From positions 1 to 51,917 of the forward strand of contig NZ_JAPWBR010000013.1 in assembly GCF_041433555.1 (NCBI RefSeq): DNA of 51,917 nucleotides. Reading direction: 5' to 3'. The stretch is from Granulicatella sp041433555. Its GTDB lineage: Bacteria; Bacillota; Bacilli; Lactobacillales; Aerococcaceae. The position numbers were made by a program, and so were the translations under genes. Position 1 is the stretch's first letter. Each line of letters begins with the position of its first letter. Under the pieces are notes generated by a model that saw only the letters and a list, made by a program, of their open reading frames with translations, was not told the DNA's origin and did no database searches. Shown in pieces: positions 7,949 to 15,480 of this stretch.

Positions 7949-8179
7949 CTAGTCCTCATCCTTAATATCAATATCTTCCGGAATCGGTTCGTCCAAGTAC
8001 TTTTGATATTCTTCCAAAAGATGTTCCCGTTGTTTTAAGAAGAAGTCGAACTGCGCGCTGTTTAACAGTAACTCGCCATCCACTTCCACCGTCTTCACTT
8101 GTTTCGTTTGGATTAAATGCATGAGATATCCTAAGTCGATTTCCAGATTTTCTGCAGTTTGTTGTACGGTATAATACAT
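7949..8179 (-). CDS. small acidic protein with helix-turn-helix-like N-terminus, unknown function
   Basis: A 76-residue protein. The N-terminal part (YYTVQQTAENLEIDLGYLMHLI) resembles the start of an excisionase or MerR-type helix-turn-helix (tyrosine, then two short helices). It is followed by a short beta-like segment (KTVEVDGELLLN) and an acidic tail ending DIDIKDED. GGAGGG five bases before the ATG makes it a convincing gene. It sits 62 bp downstream of the flavodoxin gene, separated by a terminator, so its expression may depend on read-through. DNA binding is suggested only by the short motif; no partner is evident. Confidence 0.65.
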   Translation of the reverse strand: MYYTVQQTAENLEIDLGYLMHLIQTKQVKTVEVDGELLLNSAQFDFFLKQREHLLEEYQKYLDEPIPEDIDIKDED

Positions 8180-8195
8180 CCTTTCCCTCCAATAA

Positions 8196-8231
8196 AAAAG
8201 CTACCCTAAACGAATGGTCTAAGGCAGCCAA
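8196..8231 (-). terminator. terminator after the flavodoxin gene
   Basis: A 12-bp stem with three G-U pairs (GCTGCCTTAGAC with GTTTAGGGTAGC) and six T on the minus strand, ending only 17 bp before the next start codon. Confidence 0.75.
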
Positions 8232-8240
8232 CATTTTCAA

Positions 8241-8687
8241 TTATGCTAAAGCTTCAACGAGGCTTTGCGCGAAAGCTTGGATATTGACGATATCATCTGC
8301 TTCAGCGTTCAAGTCTACTAAGACATTTTCAGCACCTTTTTTGGCACCTGTTTTTGCAAATTGCGCATCAAAATCTAATACTGATTGGCAGAACTTATCG
8401 TAGAAAGTATCCCCTGAGCCAAGCGCTCCGTATACTTTTCCTGTTAAATCTTCTTCTTCTAACTCTTCATAGAAGTCAACGATTTCATCAGGTAAGTCGC
8501 CATCTGTTCCGTAAGTATAAGTTGCGACAACATTAATATCATAATTATGGAATTCGCTTGCTTGCGCTGAAGTACATTCTTTCATGTCCACTTCCACGCC
8601 ACGCTCTTCTAATGCTTCTGCTAAAATATCTGCAATCTCTTCTGTATTTCCTGTTAAACTAGCATATACGATCAATGCTGTTGCCAT
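8241..8687 (-). CDS. flavodoxin
   Basis: A 148-residue FMN electron carrier of the short-chain flavodoxin family. The phosphate-binding loop SLTGNTEE follows the first strand (ALIVYA), and the isoalloxazine loops are seen at TYTYGTDGDLP and GSGDTFYDKFC. The protein is strongly acidic, as usual. I start it at the ATG giving MATALIVYAS; the longer frame begins eight codons upstream at TTG and would add residues not expected for a flavodoxin. The Shine-Dalgarno is weak (GAGAGTGG). It may supply low-potential electrons to enzymes such as the NrdG activase encoded in this window, but that link is inference. Confidence 0.9.
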   Translation of the reverse strand: MATALIVYASLTGNTEEIADILAEALEERGVEVDMKECTSAQASEFHNYDINVVATYTYGTDGDLPDEIVDFYEELEEEDLTGKVYGALGSGDTFYDKFCQSVLDFDAQFAKTGAKKGAENVLVDLNAEADDIVNIQAFAQSLVEALA

Positions 8688-8837
8688 AATACCACTCTCT
8701 TTCTCATTCAATAAGAAGATTATAACAAATCCACCAAACGCCGTCTATTGTTTCTGATTAAAAATATAGGAGAGTCTACAGCAAACTCCACTTTCTCCCT
8801 GCGCCTATTCTCTCAAAGATATAAACTATATAAAAAG

Positions 8838-8928
8838 TGAGGAGCACTCATTAACTCCTTGCACTATTCCATTTCACAAAGGTGAATACGTAGTAAATCA
8901 ATTCTTGGACCTTGCGAATTTTATCATC
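8838..8928. repeat. 91-bp direct repeat, copy 1
   Basis: About nine in ten bases match 8949-9039, at an offset of 111 bp. Contains the shared block GTAGTAAATCAATTCTTGG. Copy 2 forms the left arm of structured element A; copy 1 looks like a duplicated arm. Confidence 0.85.
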
Positions 8929-8948
8929 CGTAAAAATTAAAAAATTAA

Positions 8949-9039
8949 TGAGGATCACTCATTAACTCTCTGCACCGCTCCATTTCACGAAGGCGAATAC
9001 GTAGTAAATCAATTCTTGGACCTTACGGATTTTATCATC
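8949..9039. repeat. 91-bp direct repeat, copy 2
   Basis: Second copy of the 91-bp repeat. Its last 33 bases (9007-9039) are the left arm of the long inverted repeat that encloses structured element A. Confidence 0.85.
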
Positions 9040-9196
9040 ACCATAATAGGGAAAAATATTCAATGCGAACTAGTGGGAGTTGAAGCTTGCTTCCTACTCC
9101 CACTTTGAGGCTTGAAAGATGAGAGACGAAGACTCGAATCGGTATCCTATTATGGTAATGATAAAAATGATCCGTAAGGATCCTACAGAATTGATT
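9007..9196 (-). repeat. structured intergenic element A (family of three)
   Basis: Long imperfect inverted repeat: outer arms about 9007-9050 and 9145-9196 enclose two hairpins. Read on the minus strand, a small hairpin (GAG-7 nt-CTC, 9123-9135) is followed by a closing helix TTCAA/TTGAA (9112-9116 with 9059-9063). That helix encloses a second hairpin (9072-9104) with a 9-bp stem agtgggagt/actcccact, a bulged A on both sides and a distal GAAGC/GCTTC stem. The same architecture with different stem sequences occurs at 32312-32592 and 45621-45812. It lies in the gap between the divergent flavodoxin and CDF genes. It could be a mobile hairpin repeat or a structured RNA. Confidence 0.7.
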
Positions 9197-9297
9197 TCCA
9201 GCACTATCCACCGAGTTTTAGGCATACTTTATCAATTGCACCCCATTTATAAAAGTTTTACTATAATAAACGAATTAATTTTTAGGAGATGACACCT

Positions 9298-10173
9298 TTG
9301 CCATTATCTGCAACCGAGCGCCTTAAGCAAGCTGAGCGCGGCGCCATCTTAAGTATCTGCACCTACATATTTTTATCTACTACAAAACTCATTGTCGGAA
9401 AGACCTTTAATTCGGAAGCACTCTTTGCCGATGGTTGGAATAACTTTACAGACGTAATTTCATCCATCCTAGTATTCATGGGATTACGCTTATCACAAAA
9501 GCCAAGCGATGAAAATCACCCATACGGTCACTGGAAATTCGAAACGATTGCCAGCCTTGCGACTTCATTTATTATGTTCTTTATCGGGATTGAAGTCGTC
9601 AGAAATGCCTTCCAAGCATTTCTTAACCCAGTAACAGAGGCTCCTTCACTCATTTCTTCCATCGTTGGATTCTTCTCAGGGGTTGTAATGATTGGCGTCT
9701 ATTTCTACAATAAGAACCTAGCCGCACGTATTCAGTCTCTTGGTCTTAAAGCAACCGCCAAAGACAACTTAAGCGATGCGATGACGAGTTTCTTGACGGC
9801 CTTAGCGGTATTATTCGCTTCCCTCGGGCTACATTGGCTCGATAATATCATGGCCTTCGTAGTCGGTCTTTTAATTGTTCGCACAGCCTTTGAAGTGTTT
9901 ATCGAAAGTGCATTTCAACTGACAGATGGATTCGACCAGACCGAATTGGATAATTATATCCCCGTTATCTTACGACATCCTGAAGTGAAAGATATTTGTG
10001 AAATTAAAGCGCGTCGATACGGATCAAATGTCTATATCGATTTAACCGTTTGTATGGATAAAGACCTATCCGTCTATAAGAGTCACCAAATTACTGAATT
10101 TATAGAAAAAGAACTCTATGATGAGTTTGCTATTTCCTTTATCGATATCCACGTAGAACCTTATCAATTCTAA
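9298..10173 (+). CDS. cation diffusion facilitator (CDF) family metal efflux protein
   Basis: A membrane Zn/Fe/Mn/Co efflux antiporter of the CDF family. Six hydrophobic helices occupy roughly residues 15-205, with the metal-site motif FADGWNNFTD in helix 2 and KDNLSDAMTS in helix 5, then a cytoplasmic C-terminal domain (ICEIKARRYGSNVYIDLTV and FISIDIHVEP-like end). I choose the TTG at 9298 as start: AGGAG at 9284-9288 directly touches the in-frame ATG at 9289, which is too close, whereas TTG is nine bases away. Single gene ended by a strong hairpin. The metal cannot be assigned from the sequence. Confidence 0.87.
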   Translation: MPLSATERLKQAERGAILSICTYIFLSTTKLIVGKTFNSEALFADGWNNFTDVISSILVFMGLRLSQKPSDENHPYGHWKFETIASLATSFIMFFIGIEVVRNAFQAFLNPVTEAPSLISSIVGFFSGVVMIGVYFYNKNLAARIQSLGLKATAKDNLSDAMTSFLTALAVLFASLGLHWLDNIMAFVVGLLIVRTAFEVFIESAFQLTDGFDQTELDNYIPVILRHPEVKDICEIKARRYGSNVYIDLTVCMDKDLSVYKSHQITEFIEKELYDEFAISFIDIHVEPYQF

Positions 10174-10175
10174 CT

Positions 10176-10213
10176 AAAAATCCCAATCACTGTTTGTAGT
10201 GATTGGGATTTTT
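10176..10213. terminator. bidirectional terminator between CDF and sortase genes
   Basis: A 16-bp perfect stem (aaaaatcccaatcact and complement) with a 6-nt loop, U-runs on both strands, between convergent genes. Confidence 0.88.
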
Positions 10214-10215
10214 GG

Positions 10216-10974
10216 TTATTTAATTGTATTAAAGTTTAAGTTGAAGGCTTGCTTCACAGTATCGCTCACTTCTCCAACTGGAGTCTTCGAAACAAATTTT
10301 CCTTTGATGCAATAACGGTTTGACGCATTATAGTCATCACAAGTAATTAACGTAATCTCTGTCACACCTGGTTGGTCGTTAATGACTTCTACTCGAGTAG
10401 GTTCAATCAATTCGACAGAAGTAGTTTCATACTCATAAACATACTCTAAATCAGTCGTATAAATTTTCTCTCCAACTTTAAGGTTTACAAGTGGTGAGAA
10501 TAAAAGTGTCATGTCGCCAAAGTAATTATGGCTGGCAAGAGCGTAGTTTCCTTCACCCATCTTTTGAGTAGGTTTCATCGTTCCAGCACCTGATAATAAC
10601 ACTTCGTTGGCCAATCCTTTATAAATTGGTAAGTTTAACTTCACGCTCGGAATCGCAATTTGTCCAAGTGTTAAGAATTTTCCTTTGTCGAAATTCGCTT
10701 TTAATACTTTATCTAAATCAATCGCTTCAACCTTCGAAAAATCAAACTCTGCTTCCTCCGCCTCGTTGGCTTTTACTTCAGCTAAAGTAATGTTTGAAGC
10801 AGCTTCAATTTGTTGACTTTGCAAGCGAGAAAGCAAGAACGTACGAATCGGACCTGCCGCAAATAAGACCCCTGCAATAATAAATAAAATCGTTGCTAGG
10901 AAAATACGCCAGTTAAATTTCTTCTTTGGCTTCTTTGGTGTTTTTTGATTTCTTCTTTCTTCAATCTTTTCCAT
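10216..10974 (-). CDS. srtA: class A sortase
   Basis: Membrane-anchored transpeptidase that attaches LPXTG-type surface proteins to peptidoglycan. A basic, Lys/Pro-rich cytoplasmic N-terminus (1-21) is followed by one membrane segment (22-42), then the sortase domain. The catalytic residues are visible: His149 in ALASHN, Cys212 in TLITC and Arg220 in NRYCIKG. Length (252) is typical. It starts 3 bp after the stop of the upstream methyltransferase gene, so the two form an operon. Housekeeping class A identity rests on the TLITCDDY-N-R motif. Confidence 0.92.
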   Translation of the reverse strand: MEKIEERRNQKTPKKPKKKFNWRIFLATILFIIAGVLFAAGPIRTFLLSRLQSQQIEAASNITLAEVKANEAEEAEFDFSKVEAIDLDKVLKANFDKGKFLTLGQIAIPSVKLNLPIYKGLANEVLLSGAGTMKPTQKMGEGNYALASHNYFGDMTLLFSPLVNLKVGEKIYTTDLEYVYEYETTSVELIEPTRVEVINDQPGVTEITLITCDDYNASNRYCIKGKFVSKTPVGEVSDTVKQAFNLNFNTIK

Positions 10975-10977
10975 TTT

Positions 10978-11598
10978 CTATTCCCCTTTTTCTTTTGTAC
11001 TCACAAGGATCCAATACCCTTTATCGAGTGCAATACGTTCGACATTCCCAAAAACCTCTTGCATTTTCTTTTGCGCACTCGGAGCCCCTTGTTTTTTCTG
11101 AATCACGATGACGAGTTGCCCTTCTTCTACTAAGTGGTCGTAAGCCTCTGCTAAAATGCGATGCACGACTTCTTTCCCGGCACGAATCGGCGGATTACTA
11201 ATAATCACTGAATAATCCATCGCATGGACATTGTCATACGTATTGCTTTCGTAAATCGTCACATTCTGAATTCCATTCATTTTGGCATTCCTTTTTGCTA
11301 AGTCCATGGCACGTTCATTGACATCGACCATCTCCACAGACATCTGGGGATTTGCCTTTGCATAGGACAATCCCATTGGACCATAACCGCATCCAACATC
11401 TAGGAGTTTTCCTTTTGCAAGATGGGTTGGCACCTCATACGATTCAATCAGCAATTGGCTTCCAAAGTCAATCGTGTTTTTCGAGAACACTCCATTATCA
11501 CTAGCAAATTGGAATGTGAATCCCTTTAAAACATAACTAAAATGTTTCTCTTGGCTCTTACTATTCGGTTGATTTGTATAATAGTGATTTTGATTCAT
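10978..11598 (-). CDS. RsmC-like class I SAM-dependent methyltransferase (16S rRNA G1207 type)
   Basis: A 206-residue single-domain methyltransferase of the RsmC/YbxB group, which in Firmicutes corresponds to the C-terminal half of E. coli RsmC. The SAM-binding loop is LLDVGCGYGPMG (about 65-76) and the base-flipping catalytic motif is NPPIRAG (about 136-142), as expected for N2-guanine methylation of 16S rRNA. The N-terminal region (YVLKGFTFQFASDNGVFSK) is conserved in this family. Start ATG is preceded by AAAGGAG with good spacing. First gene of a two-gene unit with srtA. The precise target base is inferred from the family. Confidence 0.85.
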   Translation of the reverse strand: MNQNHYYTNQPNSKSQEKHFSYVLKGFTFQFASDNGVFSKNTIDFGSQLLIESYEVPTHLAKGKLLDVGCGYGPMGLSYAKANPQMSVEMVDVNERAMDLAKRNAKMNGIQNVTIYESNTYDNVHAMDYSVIISNPPIRAGKEVVHRILAEAYDHLVEEGQLVIVIQKKQGAPSAQKKMQEVFGNVERIALDKGYWILVSTKEKGE

Positions 11599-11659
11599 GA
11601 GCGTCTCCTTTTCTATTGGTCTTTGTACATACTATCATAAATAGCCCTTTTTCCAAAAC

Positions 11660-11688
11660 AAAAAAACCCGCTGTTTGGGAACAGCGGG
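11660..11688 (-). terminator. terminator downstream of the small acetyltransferase gene
   Basis: Perfect 9-bp GC-rich stem (CCCGCTGTT/AACAGCGGG), 4-nt loop, seven T on the minus strand. It is 160 bp beyond the gene's stop codon. Confidence 0.8.
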
Positions 11689-11849
11689 AAAAGGTTAGGA
11701 GGGTTTACTAATAAAAAAATGTTGGGAGTTCATTTTTTTACTTGGGAGAAGTAAACCTTAGGTGTTTTATTGGGTATGGTTAAATTATATTGGTCATTTA
11801 TGAAAAAGTTGTGAATTTAAAAAAATATTTATGTGAATTAATACTTTTT

Positions 11850-12122
11850 TTATATTTTCACATCGTCGTATTCAGTACTTTTTTCGAATAAAGAAACGAT
11901 ATAAGGACACGTTGCATGAATCTTTAAGTTTTCATCTCTTGCAAAGTCTGCTAATTTATCCACTAATTGACGTGCAACCCCTTGTCCGCGTAGGCTTGGA
12001 TCCACAAATGTATGGTTTGCATCAATCACACCTTCTCCTTTTGGGATATACGTAATTTCTGCATCCATTTCTCCAGCTGCATTATAATGTCTAAACGCTT
12101 TTTCTTCTTTAATAAATTCCAT
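11850..12122 (-). CDS. small GNAT N-acetyltransferase, YjdJ/YidJ-like
   Basis: A 90-residue minimal acetyltransferase domain. The acetyl-CoA loop is seen at DPSLRGQGVARQLVD, after the strand GVIDANHTFVD; the C-terminus has TCPYIVSLFEK, typical of this compact subgroup. The ATG with AGGAGG eight bases upstream is chosen over the TTG two codons earlier. Substrate unknown. It stands alone, with a terminator well downstream. Confidence 0.82.
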   Translation of the reverse strand: MEFIKEEKAFRHYNAAGEMDAEITYIPKGEGVIDANHTFVDPSLRGQGVARQLVDKLADFARDENLKIHATCPYIVSLFEKSTEYDDVKI

Positions 12123-12297
12123 TTGCAAATCCTCCTTTACAATTCTACCTATAGTATACGACTCTCTCTACGGGAATTCTAAGAAAGTGACTTAGCAACG
12201 AATAGTAACATTTGTTAAACTTATTTTGCAACGACCTCATTTTTTTGGTTGTGATATTCTGTTAACAGCTTAAAAAAATATGAACGGAGAATTTGTT

Positions 12298-13278
12298 ATG
12301 CATATACCAGATAATTACTTAAGCCCAGCATCTTGCGCCGTGTTAGCAGTTGCGGCAGCGCCTGTTGTTGGGCTATCGATTACGAAAGTCAAAGCACAAT
12401 TAAAGGAAAATAAAGAATTAGCACCAATGCTTGGGATTGCGGCTTCTCTTTCTTTCTTATTAATGATGTTTAATGTGCCAATTCCTGGTGGTACAACGGC
12501 TCACGCTGTCGGTGGCGTGTTACTTTCAATCTTAATTGGACCATATGCCGCGAGTCTGGCACTGACCGTCGCCCTCCTCTTACAGGCACTTCTATTTGGA
12601 GATGGAGGAATTCTTGCTCTTGGCGCAAATATCTTCAACATGGCGATTGCAATGCCATTTGTTGGATACGCCGTTTATAATTTCTTCCGTAAACAAAACC
12701 ACGAAACAGCCGGAGTTCTCGTTGGTTCTTACGTAGGAATTAATGTGGCTGCTTTCCTAACAGCCATTGAACTTGGAATCCAACCAATCATTGCCACTCA
12801 AGGAGGCGAACCCCTCTATAACCCTTATGGATTAGCGGTTACGATTCCTGCCATGATGGTGACTCACTTAACCATTGCCGGTGCTGTTGAAGTATTCTTC
12901 ACTTATGTCATTTATCGTTTCGTAAAACAAGTAGCACCACAAGAACTATACACACCAACTTCTGTGAATACGACTTCTTTCGTAAAGAAAATCCGCTATG
13001 TCTTAATCGCCTTAGTCGTATTAAGCCCACTAGGATTATTAGCAGAAGGAACAGCCTTTGGAGAATGGTCAGCTGACGAACTTGCTGAAATGATGAATAA
13101 TGTCCCAGCAGGAATCGAAAATGGATTTTCATTTGAAGCCCTCTTCAGTGATTACACGATTCCAGGAACAAACATCGCAGTGGGTTATATTTTATCAGCC
13201 ATCACTGCACTATTAATCTTCTATATTTTAGGAAAAATGATTCGAACAATGAATGGAGCAAAAGTATCTCATGCGTAA
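12298..13278 (+). CDS. cbiM: CbiM-CbiN-type fused membrane component of a Ni/Co ECF importer
   Basis: Substrate-specific membrane component of an energy-coupling-factor importer for Ni2+ or Co2+. The start must be the ATG at 12298: it gives MHIPDNYLSP, and in this family Met1 and His2 help bind the metal. GGAGAA eight bases upstream supports it, and an upstream ATG at 12280 would bury the site. Residues 1-215 form the CbiM part (GGTTAHAVGGVLL is the second metal-binding segment). Residues from about 228 on form an extra two-helix, N-like module with a long loop, as in fused NikMN/CbiMN proteins. Overlaps cbiQ by 8 bases. Nickel versus cobalt cannot be decided. Confidence 0.88.
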   Translation: MHIPDNYLSPASCAVLAVAAAPVVGLSITKVKAQLKENKELAPMLGIAASLSFLLMMFNVPIPGGTTAHAVGGVLLSILIGPYAASLALTVALLLQALLFGDGGILALGANIFNMAIAMPFVGYAVYNFFRKQNHETAGVLVGSYVGINVAAFLTAIELGIQPIIATQGGEPLYNPYGLAVTIPAMMVTHLTIAGAVEVFFTYVIYRFVKQVAPQELYTPTSVNTTSFVKKIRYVLIALVVLSPLGLLAEGTAFGEWSADELAEMMNNVPAGIENGFSFEALFSDYTIPGTNIAVGYILSAITALLIFYILGKMIRTMNGAKVSHA

Positions 13279-14059
13279 ACTACCTGACTGGCTACAAAGA
13301 GAAGAAGCACTCGCTGCCTCTTCGAAAAGCCATCAATATTTACAAATGAATATCAACTCATTGCGCCGTCTACTCGGCAAAATGAAACAAACGACACCCG
13401 CATTTAAGGCGAAATCTTCGTCTTGGATGCGGCTCGTTTACTTTGTGTGCTTAGCGATTCTGATCACTCTCAGCCACTCCACCATCCAACTATGGATTTT
13501 GGCGATTTTCCTATTAGCGCATATCGCCTTTCTTCCAGGAGAAGCGCTCCTACGTCTGTGGAAGGTTCTCACGCGGGTACTCATTTTTACAGCGATTGTC
13601 CTCTTGCCAAGTATTCTTCTAAGAGGCTTTCAGAATAGTGGCATCTTCCTTGGTCGTACAGGAATTCTTGTCTTAAACTTGTCGCTCTTTTTAGCCACAA
13701 CGACAAGCGTTCAACTTGTTGAGGCGCTTCGCCAGTTGCATTTCCCAAAAACGATGATTCAAACCATTGAACTCGCGATGAAATACACGTATATTCTCGG
13801 AAAACACCTGCAGCAACAAATCGAATGCGTGCAGTTGCGAACCATTGGCCAAAAGGTAAATCTCGGGTTATTTGGATCGATTCTTGGACTCTTGTATTTA
13901 TCATCGAAAAACCACACTAAAGAAGTCTACGAGGCTATGACGCTTCGAGGCTACGGAATGGACGTCAAACAAAAATCCCCTTTTTGCTGGAAGAAAGAGG
14001 ACGTGTTATTATTACTCGAATTAATCGTGCTGGTTGCCGCAACAACCATGCTACGCTAG
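13271..14059 (+). CDS. cbiQ: ECF transporter transmembrane (T) component CbiQ
   Basis: A 262-residue membrane coupling protein of the cobalt/nickel importer. The start is the ATG inside the end of cbiM (ATGCGTAA), preceded by GGAGC; this overlap implies translational coupling. It contains four to five membrane helices and a long cytoplasmic coupling region with the family motif EAMTLRGYGMD (about residues 219-229), the second Arg-Gly motif that contacts the ATPase; the first is less clear (QLRTIGQK). It is followed 12 bp later by cbiO. Confidence 0.88.
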   Translation: MRKLPDWLQREEALAASSKSHQYLQMNINSLRRLLGKMKQTTPAFKAKSSSWMRLVYFVCLAILITLSHSTIQLWILAIFLLAHIAFLPGEALLRLWKVLTRVLIFTAIVLLPSILLRGFQNSGIFLGRTGILVLNLSLFLATTTSVQLVEALRQLHFPKTMIQTIELAMKYTYILGKHLQQQIECVQLRTIGQKVNLGLFGSILGLLYLSSKNHTKEVYEAMTLRGYGMDVKQKSPFCWKKEDVLLLLELIVLVAATTMLR

Positions 14060-14071
14060 AAAGGAACGCTT

Positions 14072-14797
14072 ATGATTACAATTCACGATGGAAATTATCA
14101 CTATAGCGAAGACATTGGAATCCACGACATCAACCTTCATATTGATAAAGGCGAAACAGTGGCTTTGATGGGACCAAATGGAGCCGGGAAATCCACGCTC
14201 TTTAAAATCTTAGTTGGACTACTTCCGCTCTCTTCTGGACAATATCAATTTAACGATTGGACGGTGGATGCAGATTTCTTAAAAGACCCAAGTAATGCCG
14301 GCCACTTATACCAACAAGTCGGTTTGATTTTCCAAAACAGCGATATTCAACTCTTCAATACGACCGTTGCTGAAGAGCTTGCCTTCGGTCCACGCCAACT
14401 CGGATTACCCGAAGAAAAAATCGAAAAACGAGTGAATGATACGCTAGCGCTTCTAGAAATCGAGCACTTGAAGGACCGCATTCCCTATCACCTTTCTGGC
14501 GGGGAAAAGAAACTCGTGGCGATTGCTAGTGTGCTCACGATGAATCCAAGCGTATTGTTGTTTGACGAGCCATTTAACGGCCTCTCACCGAAATACCAAC
14601 GCCTCATCTCGGAATTACTACAAGAGTTAAAAGCAGCAGGAAAAACGATGATTATTTCCTCTCACCATTACGAACAAATACAAGAGGTTATCCAACGTGT
14701 TCTCGTATTTTCAGAAGAACATACTTTAACTGGTGACTTCACTAAAGAAGACTGGGAAGGCAATCCCGAATTCCGAGAAAATTTTCATCTAGGTTAA
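14072..14797 (+). CDS. cbiO: ECF transporter ATP-binding protein CbiO
   Basis: A 241-residue ATPase driving the CbiMNQ importer. Walker A GPNGAGKST (about 33-41), Q-loop FQNSDIQLF, signature LSGGEKK, Walker B VLLFDEP and the switch His in ISSHHYEQ are all present. The FNTTVAEELAFGP segment is typical of ECF ATPases. AAAGGAAC precedes the ATG. Last gene of the cbiMQO operon; one ATPase gene implies a homodimer. On the plus strand the downstream hairpin at 14820-14844 lacks a good U-run, so termination here is weak. Confidence 0.9.
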   Translation: MITIHDGNYHYSEDIGIHDINLHIDKGETVALMGPNGAGKSTLFKILVGLLPLSSGQYQFNDWTVDADFLKDPSNAGHLYQQVGLIFQNSDIQLFNTTVAEELAFGPRQLGLPEEKIEKRVNDTLALLEIEHLKDRIPYHLSGGEKKLVAIASVLTMNPSVLLFDEPFNGLSPKYQRLISELLQELKAAGKTMIISSHHYEQIQEVIQRVLVFSEEHTLTGDFTKEDWEGNPEFRENFHLG

Positions 14798-14810
14798 ATA
14801 GTAAATAAAC

Positions 14811-14940
14811 AAAAAAAACAAGGCAACTCTTATTGAGTTGCCTTTACTAATATTCATTGGACGTTCAGTAACCTCGTCATCTCAGGTACCTCTCTTTGAG
14901 GTGCGGCAGGAACCTTTCTGCCCTCAATGAACATTCTTCA
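14811..14940 (-). ncRNA. novel small RNA (about 130 nt) with own promoter and terminator
   Basis: A consensus promoter (14946-14973) and a strong terminator (10-bp stem AAGGCAACTC/GAGTTGCCTT at 14820-14844, then eight T to 14811) bracket a non-coding stretch. The inferred transcript closes on itself: TTCATTG near its 5' end pairs with CAATGAA near its 3' part. Inside are short GC hairpins such as GGCAG/CTGCC and ACCTC/GAGGT, giving a multi-branched fold. No ORF with a ribosome-binding site is visible. It does not carry the conserved cores of SRP RNA, tmRNA, 6S RNA or RNase P RNA. The promoter lies inside the last codons of the PBECR-like gene on the same strand. Confidence 0.7.
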
Positions 14941-14945
14941 ATATT

Positions 14946-14973
14946 ATTATAGCTTTCATTATGAGGTTGTCAA
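14946..14973 (-). promoter_or_regulatory. consensus sigma-A promoter of the small RNA
   Basis: TTGACA (14968-14973), 16-bp spacer, TATAAT (14946-14951): both hexamers match the consensus exactly. The -35 box is embedded in the Leu-Thr codons near the end of the upstream ORF. Confidence 0.85.
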
Positions 14974-15327
14974 TGATTTTAATCTTCCATTTTTTATTCT
15001 TTGATTTAATTTTAACTCCGATATTTCATGCATTGTAGCTATATAAAAGTATTCATTCTTATAGTCTAATTTAATACCGATTAAAACATTCTCTTCCAAT
15101 TGAATTACGTATTCAATACTTCTTCCTCTCTCCCTAGGATTTATACCAATATAATCTGGATTTTCTAGTAGCTCACTAATTCTAGAAAGATATTTAATCA
15201 TATTATCATGGTTTCTTTTTTCTAAATGCTTCCTCAAATTTTCTATATTAACCTTGACAATATCTATAGAATCGTCTAATTCAAGAATTTGAAAATATTC
15301 ACTCTTGATTCTTCCAACTTGCTTCAT
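14959..15327 (-). CDS. PBECR-like small nuclease-fold protein
   Basis: A 122-residue protein. I start it at the ATG with AGGAG seven bases upstream (MKQVGRIKSEYF). The C-terminal half (ENPDYIGINPRERGRSIEYV, then EENVLIGIKLDYKNEYFYIATMHEI and a GRLK end) resembles the PBECR group (phage-Barnase-EndoU-ColicinE5/D-RelE-like nucleases) found in phages and mobile elements. The family call is from memory of the motif pattern and is moderate. No antitoxin gene adjoins it. Its 3' end overlaps the promoter of a strongly expressed-looking small RNA on the same strand. Base composition is clearly AT-richer than the neighbouring cbi genes, suggesting transfer. Confidence 0.6.
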   Translation of the reverse strand: MKQVGRIKSEYFQILELDDSIDIVKVNIENLRKHLEKRNHDNMIKYLSRISELLENPDYIGINPRERGRSIEYVIQLEENVLIGIKLDYKNEYFYIATMHEISELKLNQRIKNGRLKSLTTS

Positions 15328-15480
15328 TCTATTTCTCCTAAAAACCAATTCATATCCTTCTTTTTTAATTACGTTATAAAATCAAATTTCAGACGTTTAG
15401 AAGTAGCCAAAATCTGTCTGCATCCCCAACTTTGTGGTATAGTAGAAATACATTTATCCAAGCTATTGAAAGGAAAAAGA

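Noticed and set aside
11697..11761. Inverted repeat with AGGAGG and a tiny ORF downstream of the RsmC/GNAT convergent gap
   Set aside because: AGGAGG lies about 16 bases from the ATG, too far, and the encoded peptide is 11 residues. It may add to termination but gives no clear feature.
14820..14930. SRP, 6S or tmRNA identity for the small RNA
   Set aside because: None of the conserved cores (for example the SRP tetraloop region or tmRNA tRNA-like ends) is present.
15289..15480. Extended N-terminus of the membrane protein at 15481
   Set aside because: The extension overlaps the divergent PBECR-like gene, lacks a Shine-Dalgarno sequence and crosses the likely promoter; the ATG at 15481 has AAAGG at proper spacing.
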